Below are positions 25,261-33,238 of a DNA stretch of 64,000 bases, one piece after another. The notes beneath the pieces are model-generated. The model saw nothing but the letters and a program-made list of their open reading frames with translations. It ran no database searches and was not told the origin of the DNA. The stretch is from contig NZ_BDBZ01000037.1 in the NCBI RefSeq assembly GCF_001613245.1, positions 62,001 through 126,000 of the forward strand. The letters are read 5' to 3'. A program made the translations under genes and the position numbers. Position 1 is the first letter of the stretch, and each line of letters starts with the position of its first letter. The DNA comes from Nocardia speluncae NBRC 108251. GTDB lineage: Bacteria; Actinomycetota; Actinomycetes; Mycobacteriales; Mycobacteriaceae.

Positions 25261-26040
25261 TCATCCGCTCGACGGTGGCGCATCGGCCGGTATCGACCTC
25301 GCCGACGGGGCGATACCGGCGCCGATCTCCCTGCCACCGCCTTCCTGGGCGCATCGCACCTCTCCGCTCCGATACCAATCGACGACCGACCGCGCGACGG
25401 CGCCGGCCTCGACATCGGCGGCCAGCACGAGGTAGGAGGTGCCGAGGTTGGGCAGACCGTTGATCGCACATTCATAGCCGATACGGTGTGCCAGTTCGCG
25501 AATCCAGCGAATCGCGCGCGCCCGCTCGGGCACGGAGGCATGCTCGGCGTCGCACACGATGAGGAGGCGGCGGGCCTCGGCAGCGGTCGCGGTCTCGGTC
25601 ACCCGGTCACACAACCGGTTCTCGCACGCCCGCGCTCGCGCCGGACCGAGGAACCACCTGTTCGGCCGGCCATCCCCGGGCCGGCCGAACAGGAACTCCA
25701 CAAGCGATCGGTCGATCACCACGACGATCGCTTCGGCGCCGGACCGCCGCCCGACAGTGATCGGATACGGCGCGACCGGCACCCCCAGCCAGGAACGCGA
25801 AATATGCGGGGGCACTGCATAACTTGCCGGGATGCCGAAACGGTTTATCTCGGTGACGATCGCCTCGGCCAGACCGGTGGACCGGCCGCAGACGACCGGC
25901 GAGCGGCCGGTTTCCGGCGCCACCGATGCATGGAACGTGCGGCGCCACGGCCGCGGGGCAGTCCGTACCTCAGGGTTCTTTTTCGTCGCGATCACGACTG
26001 TCGCGCCTGCCTGCCGGTAGGGGGTAGACCCGGTCATCGA
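25261..26040 (-). CDS. hypothetical protein, possibly the 3' part of a frameshifted gene
   Basis: About 259 aa if started at ATG 26040; the frame is open back to TTG 26112. No family was recognised. Visible parts are a GRSTGLAEAIVTEINRFG helix-strand region, AEAIVVVIDRSLVEFLFG, ARRLLIVCDAEHASVPERAR and a LAHRIGYECAINGLPNLG stretch. Hydrophobic strands alternate with helices as in a Rossmann-like fold, which is only an impression. No convincing ribosome-binding site precedes any start in this frame. The small ORF overlapping its beginning has a good one. Removing one A from a run of five at 25979-25983 joins the two into one gene of about 288 aa. Confidence 0.5.
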   Translation of the reverse strand, partial: SMTGSTPYRQAGATVVIATKKNPEVRTAPRPWRRTFHASVAPETGRSPVVCGRSTGLAEAIVTEINRFGIPASYAVPPHISRSWLGVPVAPYPITVGRRSGAEAIVVVIDRSLVEFLFGRPGDGRPNRWFLGPARARACENRLCDRVTETATAAEARRLLIVCDAEHASVPERARAIRWIRELAHRIGYECAINGLPNLGTSYLVLAADVEAGAVARSVVDWYRSGEVRCAQEGGGREIGAGIAPSARSIPADAPPSSG

Positions 26041-26128
26041 ACATCGCCTCGATTCGAGACTTGATCTCGGCCGTAGTGAATCCGGATTCCCGGACGTTTC
26101 TTCTGTCTGCAATTCCTGATGCGTTCAT
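25970..26128 (-). CDS. 52-residue small ORF, possibly the true N-terminus of the next gene
   Basis: ATG 26128 is preceded by CAGGAG with ideal spacing and opens MNASGIADRRNVRESGFTTA, then EIKSRIEAMFDDRVYPLPAG and a charged tail ending in DEKEP with TGA at 25970-25972. The composition is normal for a cytosolic protein. It overlaps the following open frame by about 70 bp in a different phase, and deletion of a single A in the AAAAA run near its end would fuse them. It is therefore either a genuine small protein or the start of a frameshifted gene; the latter is slightly favoured. Confidence 0.5.
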   Translation of the reverse strand: MNASGIADRRNVRESGFTTAEIKSRIEAMFDDRVYPLPAGRRDSRDRDEKEP

Positions 26129-26178
26129 GCACTACTCCTGAAAAAAATTGCACGGGCCATCCCTGCCGACTGTGAACC

Positions 26179-26200
26179 GTCACGTATCAGCAGACGTGAC
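26179..26200. promoter_or_regulatory. inverted repeat upstream of the small ORF at 26128
   Basis: GTCACGT and ACGTGAC (7-bp arms) are separated by 8 bp, 51-72 bp upstream of the ATG at 26128, in a 217-bp intergenic stretch with no other gene. The size fits an operator or a small hairpin in the promoter region. Confidence 0.4.
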
Positions 26201-26345
26201 CTGCAAAGAAATTCCGCTACCTGGAATAAGCGGCAAAGAATATTCGGTCCGGCCGTTCACCGCACGAGGGACGCTTCACCGTTCCGTCCCGAAACCGCCC
26301 GGTACCGGCGTCGCACTCGGGCATTCCGACCACCCGGGATACCGA

Positions 26346-26468
26346 TCAGCTCTTCCTCTTTCGCGCGATGACCGTCGAGTTGTCCTGCCGCTCGCGCTTC
26401 TCGGCCCGCCGTTCCTTCATGGTCGACGAAGGTTTCTTCAGCGATTTTCCACGCGATTTGTCAGCCAC
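26346..26468 (-). CDS. 40-residue basic small protein
   Basis: GTG 26468 with CAGGAGCGACA upstream encodes a 40-aa, strongly basic peptide: start MADKSRGKSLKKPSSTMKER, then RAEKRERQDNSTVIARKRKS. The pattern of Lys-Ser-Leu-Lys-Lys followed by KERRAEKRE and a closing VIA.RKR recurs, as far as I recall, in small uncharacterised proteins of actinobacteria ('KSLKEKRAEKK'), suggesting a conserved nucleic-acid-associated peptide. That recollection should be checked. It lies alone, downstream of the LysR terminator. Confidence 0.6.
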   Translation of the reverse strand: MADKSRGKSLKKPSSTMKERRAEKRERQDNSTVIARKRKS

Positions 26469-26519
26469 TGTCGCTCCTGTTTCCGAAGTTCCATCCGACT
26501 GACTCCGACCATACGTCAG

Positions 26520-26574
26520 AAAAAATAAAAAGCCAGTCCGGCGATAACCGCCCCGGACCGATGGGCGGGGCGGT
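26520..26574 (-). terminator. intrinsic terminator of the LysR gene
   Basis: A 9-bp stem ACCGCCCCG (26547-26555) / CGGGGCGGT (26566-26574) is followed on the minus strand, about 15 nt further, by a T-rich tract (CTTTTTATTTTTTC around 26519-26532). It lies 70 bp after the LysR stop at 26647. It is one of the few U-tract terminators in the window. Confidence 0.6.
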
Positions 26575-26646
26575 CCTGGGCCACACCCGATCTCCGAACA
26601 GTTCACCGAGACCACATTCGCCACCACATCAACGATCGCGGCGGAT

Positions 26647-27555
26647 TCAACTGCGCGAGAATCCGTGCTCGGCCACCTCCAGCAGCAGTTCCCGGATCGC
26701 ACGCAACGCCGGGTTGTGGTCGTCGGCTCGCCAGGCGGTGACGAGTTCGACCGGTTCGCCGTCGATCCCTTCCACCGGTCGCAGGACGACACCGTCCAGC
26801 CCGAATGCTTCGGCGGCGCGGGGAACGAGCGCCAGCCCCAGCCCGGCGCGCACCAGGGCCAGGATGGTGTGCACCTGACTGAGGTGCTGGACATACCGTG
26901 GCGCGATTCCGGTGCTGCGGAAAACACCGACGAGGACCTCGTAAAAGTAGCGGGCCTCCGCCGGGGAGTACATGACGAAGGGCTCGCCGTCGAGGTCGTG
27001 CACATGCAATGTCCGGTCGGGCACGGCGAGTGGGTGCTCGGCCGGTATCGCGGCCAGCAGGGGTTCCCGGTAGAGCGGGCGGTGCACCAGTTCGCCACCA
27101 CGGACCGGAGGCCGCACCAGTACCAGGTCGAGTTCGCCCGAGCGCAACTCCTCCAACTGGGTTCCGGAGACCCGTTCTCGAAGTACCAGGTCGACGCCGG
27201 GCAACCGGGTGCGGGCAGCCGCCACGAAGGCGTCCAGCACCGAATGCGCCGAGGAGGCGGTGAACCCCATCGCCACTGTTCCGGTCTCGCCGGTGGGGAC
27301 CCGCCGCACCGTCAGGGTCGCCTGTTCCGAGAGTCCGAGGATGCGCCGGGCGTCGCCGAGAAAGGACCGGCCCGCGGTGGTGAGCTGGATGGCGCGGCCG
27401 GCCCGGTCGAACAACTCGACCCCGAGCTCACGCTCGAGCAGCTGGATCCGGCGCGATAACGGTGGCTGGCTGATCGAGAGTCGTTCCGCCGCACGTCCGT
27501 AGTGCAGGGTTTCGGCCACCGCGACAAAGCTTTCCAGCTGGTTCAGCGTAAACAC
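26647..27555 (-). CDS. LysR-family transcriptional regulator
   Basis: About 302 aa from GTG 27555 (MFTLNQLESFVAVAETLHYG), which is where LysR proteins normally begin. An in-frame ATG at 27600 would add 15 residues but lies inside the operator-like palindrome. The wHTH is RAAERLSISQPPLSRRIQLLERELG, followed by a periplasmic-binding-protein-like ligand domain (GFTASSAHSVLDAFVAAA, LVLVRPPVRGGELV, LGLALVPRAAEAFG). It is divergent from kdgD and almost certainly its regulator, probably responding to an intermediate of that pathway. No good ribosome-binding site is seen before GTG 27555. Confidence 0.88.
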   Translation of the reverse strand: MFTLNQLESFVAVAETLHYGRAAERLSISQPPLSRRIQLLERELGVELFDRAGRAIQLTTAGRSFLGDARRILGLSEQATLTVRRVPTGETGTVAMGFTASSAHSVLDAFVAAARTRLPGVDLVLRERVSGTQLEELRSGELDLVLVRPPVRGGELVHRPLYREPLLAAIPAEHPLAVPDRTLHVHDLDGEPFVMYSPAEARYFYEVLVGVFRSTGIAPRYVQHLSQVHTILALVRAGLGLALVPRAAEAFGLDGVVLRPVEGIDGEPVELVTAWRADDHNPALRAIRELLLEVAEHGFSRS

Positions 27556-27572
27556 CGATCCATAATAGGTAT

Positions 27573-27606
27573 TGATGCATGCCAAAAGAGTGTTGGACAT
27601 GCATCA
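27573..27606. promoter_or_regulatory. LysR operator candidate, 9-bp-arm dyad
   Basis: TGATGCATG (27573-27581) and CATGCATCA (27598-27606) form perfect 9-bp arms 16 bp apart in the space between the divergent LysR and kdgD genes. Inside is a weaker CCAA/TTGG pair. Size and position fit a LysR recognition site with the inducer-dependent activation site nearer kdgD. Confidence 0.65.
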
Positions 27607-27670
27607 CTCCGGTTTCTTACTGTGGTCGCATTCACTAGCGAACAGCCGTTATGCGCAGGAGGAACCCCTG

Positions 27671-28597
27671 ATGTCCGCCTTCACACCGACCGAACTGGCC
27701 GAACAGCTCGGCTCCGGTCTGTTGTCGTTCCCGGTCACCCATTTCACCGGGGACCTGGCGTTCGACGAGCCCGCCTACCGGGAGAACATCGTTCGCCTCG
27801 GCAAGTACGAGGTGGCCGGCCTATTCGCCGCGGGCGGCACCGGGGAATTCTTCTCCCTGACGCCGAAGGAGGTCGCGCAGGTAGTACGAGCGGCCACCGA
27901 GAGCGCTCCGGAATCCACCCCGATACTCGCTCCGGCCGGATACGGCACCGCCCAGGCCATCGAAATGGCCCGGGACGCGGAAGCCGCCGGCGCCGACGGA
28001 CTGCTGTTGTTCCCGCCCTATCTCACCGAATCCTCCGCGCACGGCCTGCGTGACCATGTGCGCGCGGTCTGCGAAGCCACCTCGCTCAGCGTGGTGGTCT
28101 ACGGCCGGGCGAATGCGGTCTACACACCCGAAACACTCGCCGAACTCGCCGACGCCCATTCGAACCTGATCGGATACAAGGACGGCATCGGTGACCTGGA
28201 GGCGATCACCCGCATCCACTCCCGCCTCGGCGACCGGCTGGTCTATATCGGGGGCCTGCCCACAGCGGAGACGTTCGCGCTGCCCTACCTGGAACTGGGG
28301 GTGACCACCTACAGTTCGGCCATCTTCAACTTCCTGCCCGAATTCGCGCTGAGCTTCTACGGTGCGGTACGCGCAGGAGATCGGGGTATCGTGCGCCGCC
28401 TGCTCGACGAGGTCGTGCTCCCCTACACCGCGATCCGGGACCGGAAGGCGGGATACGCGGTCAGCGTTGTCAAAGCCGGAATGAAACTCACCGGGCACGA
28501 CGCGGGTCCGGTGCGTCCGCCGCTGACCGATCTGGACGATACCGAGATGGCGCTGTTGAACGAGGTCGTCGAGGCTTCGCGCTCCCGCACCGCCTGA
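27671..28597 (+). CDS. kdgD: 5-dehydro-4-deoxyglucarate dehydratase (DHDPS/NAL superfamily)
   Basis: A 308-aa TIM-barrel enzyme. It closely follows the KdgD pattern: GLLSFPVTHF, LFAAGGTGEFFSLT, Tyr144 in VVVYGRANAVYTPETLAELA, the Schiff-base Lys170 in GYKDGIGDLEAI, GGLPTAETFALPYLELG and SSAIFNFLPEFA. KdgD converts 5-dehydro-4-deoxyglucarate to 2-oxoglutarate semialdehyde, CO2 and water. It is followed 52 bp later by the matching dehydrogenase. AGGAGG precedes the ATG at 27671. The glucarate or galactarate dehydratase that normally makes its substrate is missing from the operon, so the physiological substrate could differ. Confidence 0.88.
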   Translation: MSAFTPTELAEQLGSGLLSFPVTHFTGDLAFDEPAYRENIVRLGKYEVAGLFAAGGTGEFFSLTPKEVAQVVRAATESAPESTPILAPAGYGTAQAIEMARDAEAAGADGLLLFPPYLTESSAHGLRDHVRAVCEATSLSVVVYGRANAVYTPETLAELADAHSNLIGYKDGIGDLEAITRIHSRLGDRLVYIGGLPTAETFALPYLELGVTTYSSAIFNFLPEFALSFYGAVRAGDRGIVRRLLDEVVLPYTAIRDRKAGYAVSVVKAGMKLTGHDAGPVRPPLTDLDDTEMALLNEVVEASRSRTA

Positions 28598-28649
28598 GCA
28601 CCGTCCGATATCCCGCCAGCGATAAGTGATGAAGCCGAAGGAGGCACCC

Positions 28650-30257
28650 GTGCCCGACCGCCCCCAACCCCACCCGACCGGCGCCATGGTCATCGGCACC
28701 GAGCCCGCCCTGGGCGCCGGAGCCCGGGTGCACGTCAGCGATCCGCGCAGTGGCGCGGTTCTCGAGCCGGTCTTCCGTGCGGCCTCGGACGAGCAGATCG
28801 ACCGGGCCTGCGCCCTAGCGGACCGGGCGTTCCCGCAGTTCCGGGCGCTGTCCGCCGAACGGCGGGCCCGGTTCCTGGAACGCATCGCCGACCTGCTCGA
28901 CGAGCGCCGCGACGCGCTGGTCGAGCGTGCGCATACCGAGACCGCGCTGCCCCTGCCACGGCTCACCGGCGAGGTCGGTCGCACCAGCGGTCAGTTGCGG
29001 TTGTTCGCGTCCGAACTGCGAGCGGGCACCTGGCAGGGTGCACGGATCGATCCCGGGCGGACCGGCGACAATCCCCGTGCCGATATCCGCCAACGCCGGA
29101 TCGCGCTGGGCCCCGTCGTGGTGTTCGGCGCGAGCAACTTTCCCCTGGCCTTCTCCACCGCCGGCGGTGATACGGCATCCGCCCTGGCGGCAGGCTGCCC
29201 TGTCGTGGTCAAAGCGCATCCCGCTCATCTGGGAACCGCGGAACTGGTGGCCCGCGCGATTGCCGACGCGGCCGCCGCCACGGAAATGCCGGAGGGGGTC
29301 TTCTCCCAGCTCGTCGGCAGCGGAAACGAGATCGGCGCCCGGCTGGTGAGCGATCCACGGATCCGGGCCGTCGGGTTCACCGGGTCCCGCGCCGGCGGGC
29401 TCGCGATCGCGGCCACGGCAGCGGCTCGCCCCGTACCGATCCCGGTGTATGCCGAGATGAGCAGTGTCAATCCGGTTCTTTTGCTGCCCGCGGCCCTCGC
29501 CGCGCGTGGTGCCGCCCTGGGCGCCGCGTTCGTCGAATCGCTGACACTCGGCGCCGGCCAGTTCTGCACCAACCCCGGGTTGGTCTTCGCCGTCGACGGC
29601 CCGGGCCTGGGCGCGTTCACCGCGGCGGCGGCCGATGCCGTCGCCGCGAACGCCGGAGCTGTCATGCTCAGCGACGGCATCGCGAGTCACTACGCCGACG
29701 CAGGGACCGCACTCGCCGCCCGTGACGGTGTCGCGGAGCTGGCGCGTGGTGCACGACCCGACTACGCCGCGGCCGCGGGCGCCCGGTTACTGCTGGTCGA
29801 CGGGGCCCGATTCATCGCGGATCCACAGCTGCAAACCGAGGTCTTCGGCGCGACATCGCTGGTGGTCCGCTGCACCGACACCAGCGAGCTGATCACGGCT
29901 GTGCGGGCGCTGGAAGGTCAGCTCACCGCCACCGTGCACGCCGATACCGCCGACCATCCCCTGGCCGCGACCTTGCTGCCGCTCCTGGAGCAGCGGGCGG
30001 GCCGTATCCTGTTCGACGGCTGGCCCACCGGAGTCCAGGTCGGGCACGCGATGGTGCACGGCGGCCCCTTCCCCGCCACGACCGATGCGCGCAGCACATC
30101 GGTCGGGACGCTGGCGATCGAACGTTTCCTGCGTCCGGTCGCGTATCAGGACGTGCCGGCGGCGCTGTTGCCGGCCGAGGTGTGTGACGACAATCCGCTG
30201 GGCGTATGGCGCCGCGTCGACGGCGAAGTCGACCGGGACACGCTGTCTCCCGGCTGA
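28650..30257 (+). CDS. aldehyde dehydrogenase (2-oxoglutarate semialdehyde dehydrogenase type)
   Basis: A 535-aa NAD(P)+-dependent aldehyde dehydrogenase. Catalytic residues, numbered from the GTG start at 28650 (AAGGAGG 5 bp upstream), are Asn163 in FGASNFPLAF, Glu269 in YAEMSSVNP and the nucleophile Cys306 in GAGQFCTNPG. The GFTGSRAGG cofactor turn is present. The length and the PHPTGAMVIG start are those of the KGSADH type that oxidises 2-oxoglutarate semialdehyde to 2-oxoglutarate, the step after KdgD. Together they feed the citric acid cycle. An upstream ATG at 28629 has no ribosome-binding site. Confidence 0.9.
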   Translation: MPDRPQPHPTGAMVIGTEPALGAGARVHVSDPRSGAVLEPVFRAASDEQIDRACALADRAFPQFRALSAERRARFLERIADLLDERRDALVERAHTETALPLPRLTGEVGRTSGQLRLFASELRAGTWQGARIDPGRTGDNPRADIRQRRIALGPVVVFGASNFPLAFSTAGGDTASALAAGCPVVVKAHPAHLGTAELVARAIADAAAATEMPEGVFSQLVGSGNEIGARLVSDPRIRAVGFTGSRAGGLAIAATAAARPVPIPVYAEMSSVNPVLLLPAALAARGAALGAAFVESLTLGAGQFCTNPGLVFAVDGPGLGAFTAAAADAVAANAGAVMLSDGIASHYADAGTALAARDGVAELARGARPDYAAAAGARLLLVDGARFIADPQLQTEVFGATSLVVRCTDTSELITAVRALEGQLTATVHADTADHPLAATLLPLLEQRAGRILFDGWPTGVQVGHAMVHGGPFPATTDARSTSVGTLAIERFLRPVAYQDVPAALLPAEVCDDNPLGVWRRVDGEVDRDTLSPG

Positions 30258-30310
30258 CCGCTACCGATCGGCCGGAACAGTGGCCACCCTTCCAATGCTG
30301 TGAGGACCCG

Positions 30311-30493
30311 ATGAAAGCTCGATTGTTGTCACCGGCACCACGCCGCCCCCGGTTGCCGGCCGGTTCGTCCCGCCCCACCTCGGCATCATGGCCGCGGTCG
30401 CTGCCCCTGCTCAGACCGGCCGGTACCCGGCCCACGGCAATCTCCACACTCTGCACATCTCCCGAGGGGAATTACCGCGATGACCGTTCCTGA
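30311..30493 (+). CDS. 60-residue leader ORF before the ABC transporter genes
   Basis: ATG 30311 has a good GAGGA 5 bp upstream and encodes a basic, proline-rich 60-residue peptide (start MKARLLSPAPRRPRLPAGSS, end EGNYRDDRS). Its stop lies 13 bp inside the permease gene that starts at 30480, so a ribosome translating it would terminate on the permease start region. It fills most of the otherwise empty 222-bp gap in the operon. It may be a translated leader or coupling ORF, or only a chance frame. No similarity was recognised. Confidence 0.35.
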   Translation: MKARLLSPAPRRPRLPAGSSRPTSASWPRSLPLLRPAGTRPTAISTLCTSPEGNYRDDRS

Positions 30494-31337
30494 GATCGGT
30501 ACGGATGCCGCGCGCCGGCCGGCCGCCGAGCCGGCGATCCGCACGGTGCCGATGTCCCGGCCGAAAACAAGAATATTCGGACGCGATTCGCTGGTGACTG
30601 CGGCGAAGGCGGTCGCGGGTATCGCCGGGTTGTTCGTCGTGTGGGAGCTACTGGTGGTCATTTTCGATCCGCCGGAGTTCCTCCTGGTCGGGCCGGTCTC
30701 GGCGTTCGCCGAACTGATCGAACGTCCCGAGTACTTCGCGACGAATACCTTTGTCACCTTGCAGGAGGCACTGGCCGGTTTCGCGCTCGGGACGGCGCTG
30801 GGTGTGCTGTGCGGTGCGGCGCTGCACTACTCCGCGACAATCCGCAGCTTCCTCTATCCAGCGCTCGTCGCGATCGACACGATCCCCAAGGTGGCGCTCG
30901 CACCGCTGTTCATCGTGTGGTTCGGATTCGGTTTCGAATCGAAGGCCTTCGTCGCGATGGCGATCGCGTTCTTTCCCCTGGTGATCAATACCTACGACGG
31001 CCTCGGTTCGGTACCCAACGAGCTGCAGGAACTGGCACGGATCAACAAGGCGTCGTCGTGGAAGAAAATGACGAAGATCGAATTGATCTATGCGCTGCCC
31101 TCGATTTTCTCCGGGGCCAAGATCTCCATCTCGCTCGCGGTCGGCGGCGCGGTGGTCGGCGAGTTCATCGCCGGATCGAAAGGTCTGGGCTATGTGATTC
31201 TGCTGGCCAACAGCCAGGTCGATCTGCCCTCGATGTTCGCGGCGTTCATCGTTCTGGCCGCCATCGCACTGGCACTGTTCTTCATCGTCGATTTCGCGGG
31301 ACGAAAGCTCGTCCCGTGGAAGAACCACGCTAAGTGA
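30480..31337 (+). CDS. ABC transporter permease (NitT/TauT, SsuC type)
   Basis: A 285-aa inner-membrane permease with about six helices after a roughly 40-residue cytosolic N-terminus. The binding-protein-dependent transport signature is seen as ELQELARINKASSWKKMTKIEL, the coupling-helix region contacting the ATPase. Conserved IDTIPKVALAPLFIVWFGFG and GAKISISLAVGGAVVGEFIAGSKGLGYV match the SsuC/TauC/NrtB group for sulfonates, nitrate and related small anions or heterocycles. The next two genes supply the binding protein and ATPase, and the permease stop is 20 bp before the binding-protein ATG. Confidence 0.92.
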   Translation: MTVPEIGTDAARRPAAEPAIRTVPMSRPKTRIFGRDSLVTAAKAVAGIAGLFVVWELLVVIFDPPEFLLVGPVSAFAELIERPEYFATNTFVTLQEALAGFALGTALGVLCGAALHYSATIRSFLYPALVAIDTIPKVALAPLFIVWFGFGFESKAFVAMAIAFFPLVINTYDGLGSVPNELQELARINKASSWKKMTKIELIYALPSIFSGAKISISLAVGGAVVGEFIAGSKGLGYVILLANSQVDLPSMFAAFIVLAAIALALFFIVDFAGRKLVPWKNHAK

Positions 31338-31357
31338 CCAGGGGATCGGAGATTCGG

Positions 31358-32383
31358 ATGCGGAACTCGAGGCGAATACTTGCCGCGATCGCCGGGGCGA
31401 TCATGGTCGCCACTCTGCCCGCCTGCACGAGCGGCGGTGGGGAGAACTCGATGACCCTCATGATGGACGTCGGCTACCTGCCGAAGCACGCGCCGTTCTT
31501 CGCGGCGGTCGAACGTGGGTTCTTCGCGGCGGAAGGGCTCGACATCACCATCATGCCGGGGTCGGGTTCGACGAATACGGTTACCTCCGTCGAGACCGGG
31601 AAGGTGGATGCGGGCTTCGCCGATTTCGGCAGCACCATCATCAGTCAGGGCCGGGGAGCATCGGTGAAGCACGTCAACCTGCTGCAGGCCAGATCGGCCT
31701 ACGCGGTCGTCGCCCTGGGTGATACCGGAATCGAGGGGTGGGACGACCTGCGGGGCAAAACCCTCGCCACCGAAGGCGCGGGCGCGATGACCGCGATGTG
31801 GCCGTACGCGATGAGCAAGCTGGGATTCACCGAAGGCGATGTGAACGTAGTGCACGCCTCCAGTGGGTCGAAGATCCCCGGACTGCTGGCCGGGCAATGG
31901 GACGCCAACCTCGCCCTGTACGTCTCCGACGAACCGGCTATCGATGCGCTCGGCCGCGAGGCGGTCGTGCTGAAATGGGCCGACCTCGGCATCGACCTCT
32001 ACGGCAACGGGATCGTCGTATCCGACGAGAAACTCGCCCACAAACCCGATCAGGTGCGCAAATTCAACCGGGCCATGCAGAAGGGCTTTCTGTGGTCGTG
32101 TGAGCACCCGGACGAGGCCGCACAGGATTTCCGGAACGAGGTCAGCGGGTTCGAATCCGAGACCGTCACCCTCGCGATCCGCGAACAATGCTCACTGAAC
32201 TGGGGTAGCGGCGAGGCCGCGAACAACTTCGGGGTCATGGACGACGCGGGCGTCGGGAAAATGATCGATATATCCCGGGAGTTCCTCGGCCTGCCGGCCG
32301 ATAGCGACCTCACCCCAGCCGATATCTACACCAACGACTTTCTCGCGCCGCTACACCGCGACGAGACCGTCCAAGCGCCGTAA
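31358..32383 (+). CDS. ABC transporter substrate-binding lipoprotein (NMT1/THI5-like)
   Basis: A 341-aa lipoprotein with lipobox LPAC and Cys23. The mature part begins with a typical NMT1-like VGYLPKHAPFFAAVERGFFA, then LDITIMPGSGSTNTVTSVET, VDAGFADFGSTIISQGRG and WDDLRGKTLATEGAGAMT. This subclass binds sulfonates, taurine, pyrimidine precursors or aromatic acids, and the ligand here is unknown. The ATG at 31358 has GGAG 7 bp upstream. A GTG at 31334 overlapping the permease stop is possible but would place extra residues before the signal peptide. Confidence 0.9.
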   Translation: MRNSRRILAAIAGAIMVATLPACTSGGGENSMTLMMDVGYLPKHAPFFAAVERGFFAAEGLDITIMPGSGSTNTVTSVETGKVDAGFADFGSTIISQGRGASVKHVNLLQARSAYAVVALGDTGIEGWDDLRGKTLATEGAGAMTAMWPYAMSKLGFTEGDVNVVHASSGSKIPGLLAGQWDANLALYVSDEPAIDALGREAVVLKWADLGIDLYGNGIVVSDEKLAHKPDQVRKFNRAMQKGFLWSCEHPDEAAQDFRNEVSGFESETVTLAIREQCSLNWGSGEAANNFGVMDDAGVGKMIDISREFLGLPADSDLTPADIYTNDFLAPLHRDETVQAP

Positions 32384-32402
32384 CAGCCGGACAGAGGGCC
32401 TT

Positions 32403-33182
32403 ATGAACAACGAATACGCCATCTCGGTCAACAACATCGGTATGACCTACCGGTCCCGGGACGGACACGACAACACCGTCCTCGAAGGACTGGATTTCCA
32501 TGTCGAGCCGGGACAATTCGTCTCGATCGTCGGACAGTCGGGCAGCGGCAAGACCACACTGCTGAAAACGATCTCCGGGCTACAGCGGCCCACCGCCGGC
32601 GAAATCCTGGTCAAGGGACGGTCGATCAGCGACGGCCTCGAGGATATCGCGATGGTGTTCCAGAGCCCGGTTCTGCTGCCGTGGCGCAACAACATCGACA
32701 ATGTGCTGCTGCCCTTGGAGTTCCGCGGCACTCGCACCGACGAATCGCGCCGATACGCCCAGGAACTCCTCGAGATGGTCGGGCTCGGCGACCGCGCCAC
32801 CCGGTACTCCTACGAACTCAGCGGCGGAATGCAGCAAAGGGTCGCCATCTGCCGCGCGCTGGTCTCCCGCCCCGAACTGCTGCTGATGGACGAGCCGTTC
32901 GGCGCGCTCGACGCCATGACCCGCGATTCGATGAACTTCGAGATCCAGCGCATCTGGCAGGCGGCCGGATGCAGTGTCCTCTTCGTGACGCACAGCATCT
33001 CCGAGGCGGTCTGGCTCGGTGACCGGGTGGTCGTCGTCGGCGGACGACCCGGCCGGATCGTCGCCGATATCACGATCGACCTGCCGCGGCCGCGGGGCAA
33101 AGAGCACCGGTTCTCCACGGTTTTCTCCGATTACGTCACGGAGATCGAGGCCCATATCGGGGTCACCACCGGAATCAGCTGA
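32403..33182 (+). CDS. ABC transporter ATP-binding protein (NitT/TauT type)
   Basis: A 259-aa ATPase with Walker A GQSGSGKT at 44-51, Q-loop MVFQSPVLLPW, signature LSGGMQQR at 138-145, Walker B LLLMDEPFGALD with Glu163, and the switch His in FVTHSISEAVWLGDRVVV. The sequence is of the SsuB/TauB/NrtD group, matching the neighbouring permease and binding protein. It follows the binding-protein gene by 19 bp and precedes the M24-fold gene by 56 bp. It powers import of whatever compound the operon degrades. Confidence 0.94.
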   Translation: MNNEYAISVNNIGMTYRSRDGHDNTVLEGLDFHVEPGQFVSIVGQSGSGKTTLLKTISGLQRPTAGEILVKGRSISDGLEDIAMVFQSPVLLPWRNNIDNVLLPLEFRGTRTDESRRYAQELLEMVGLGDRATRYSYELSGGMQQRVAICRALVSRPELLLMDEPFGALDAMTRDSMNFEIQRIWQAAGCSVLFVTHSISEAVWLGDRVVVVGGRPGRIVADITIDLPRPRGKEHRFSTVFSDYVTEIEAHIGVTTGIS

Positions 33183-33238
33183 CCGCCCCGGTACCGAAAC
33201 CCGTTCCCACACCGAAGCCCGAGAGAATGAGGGAAGCA

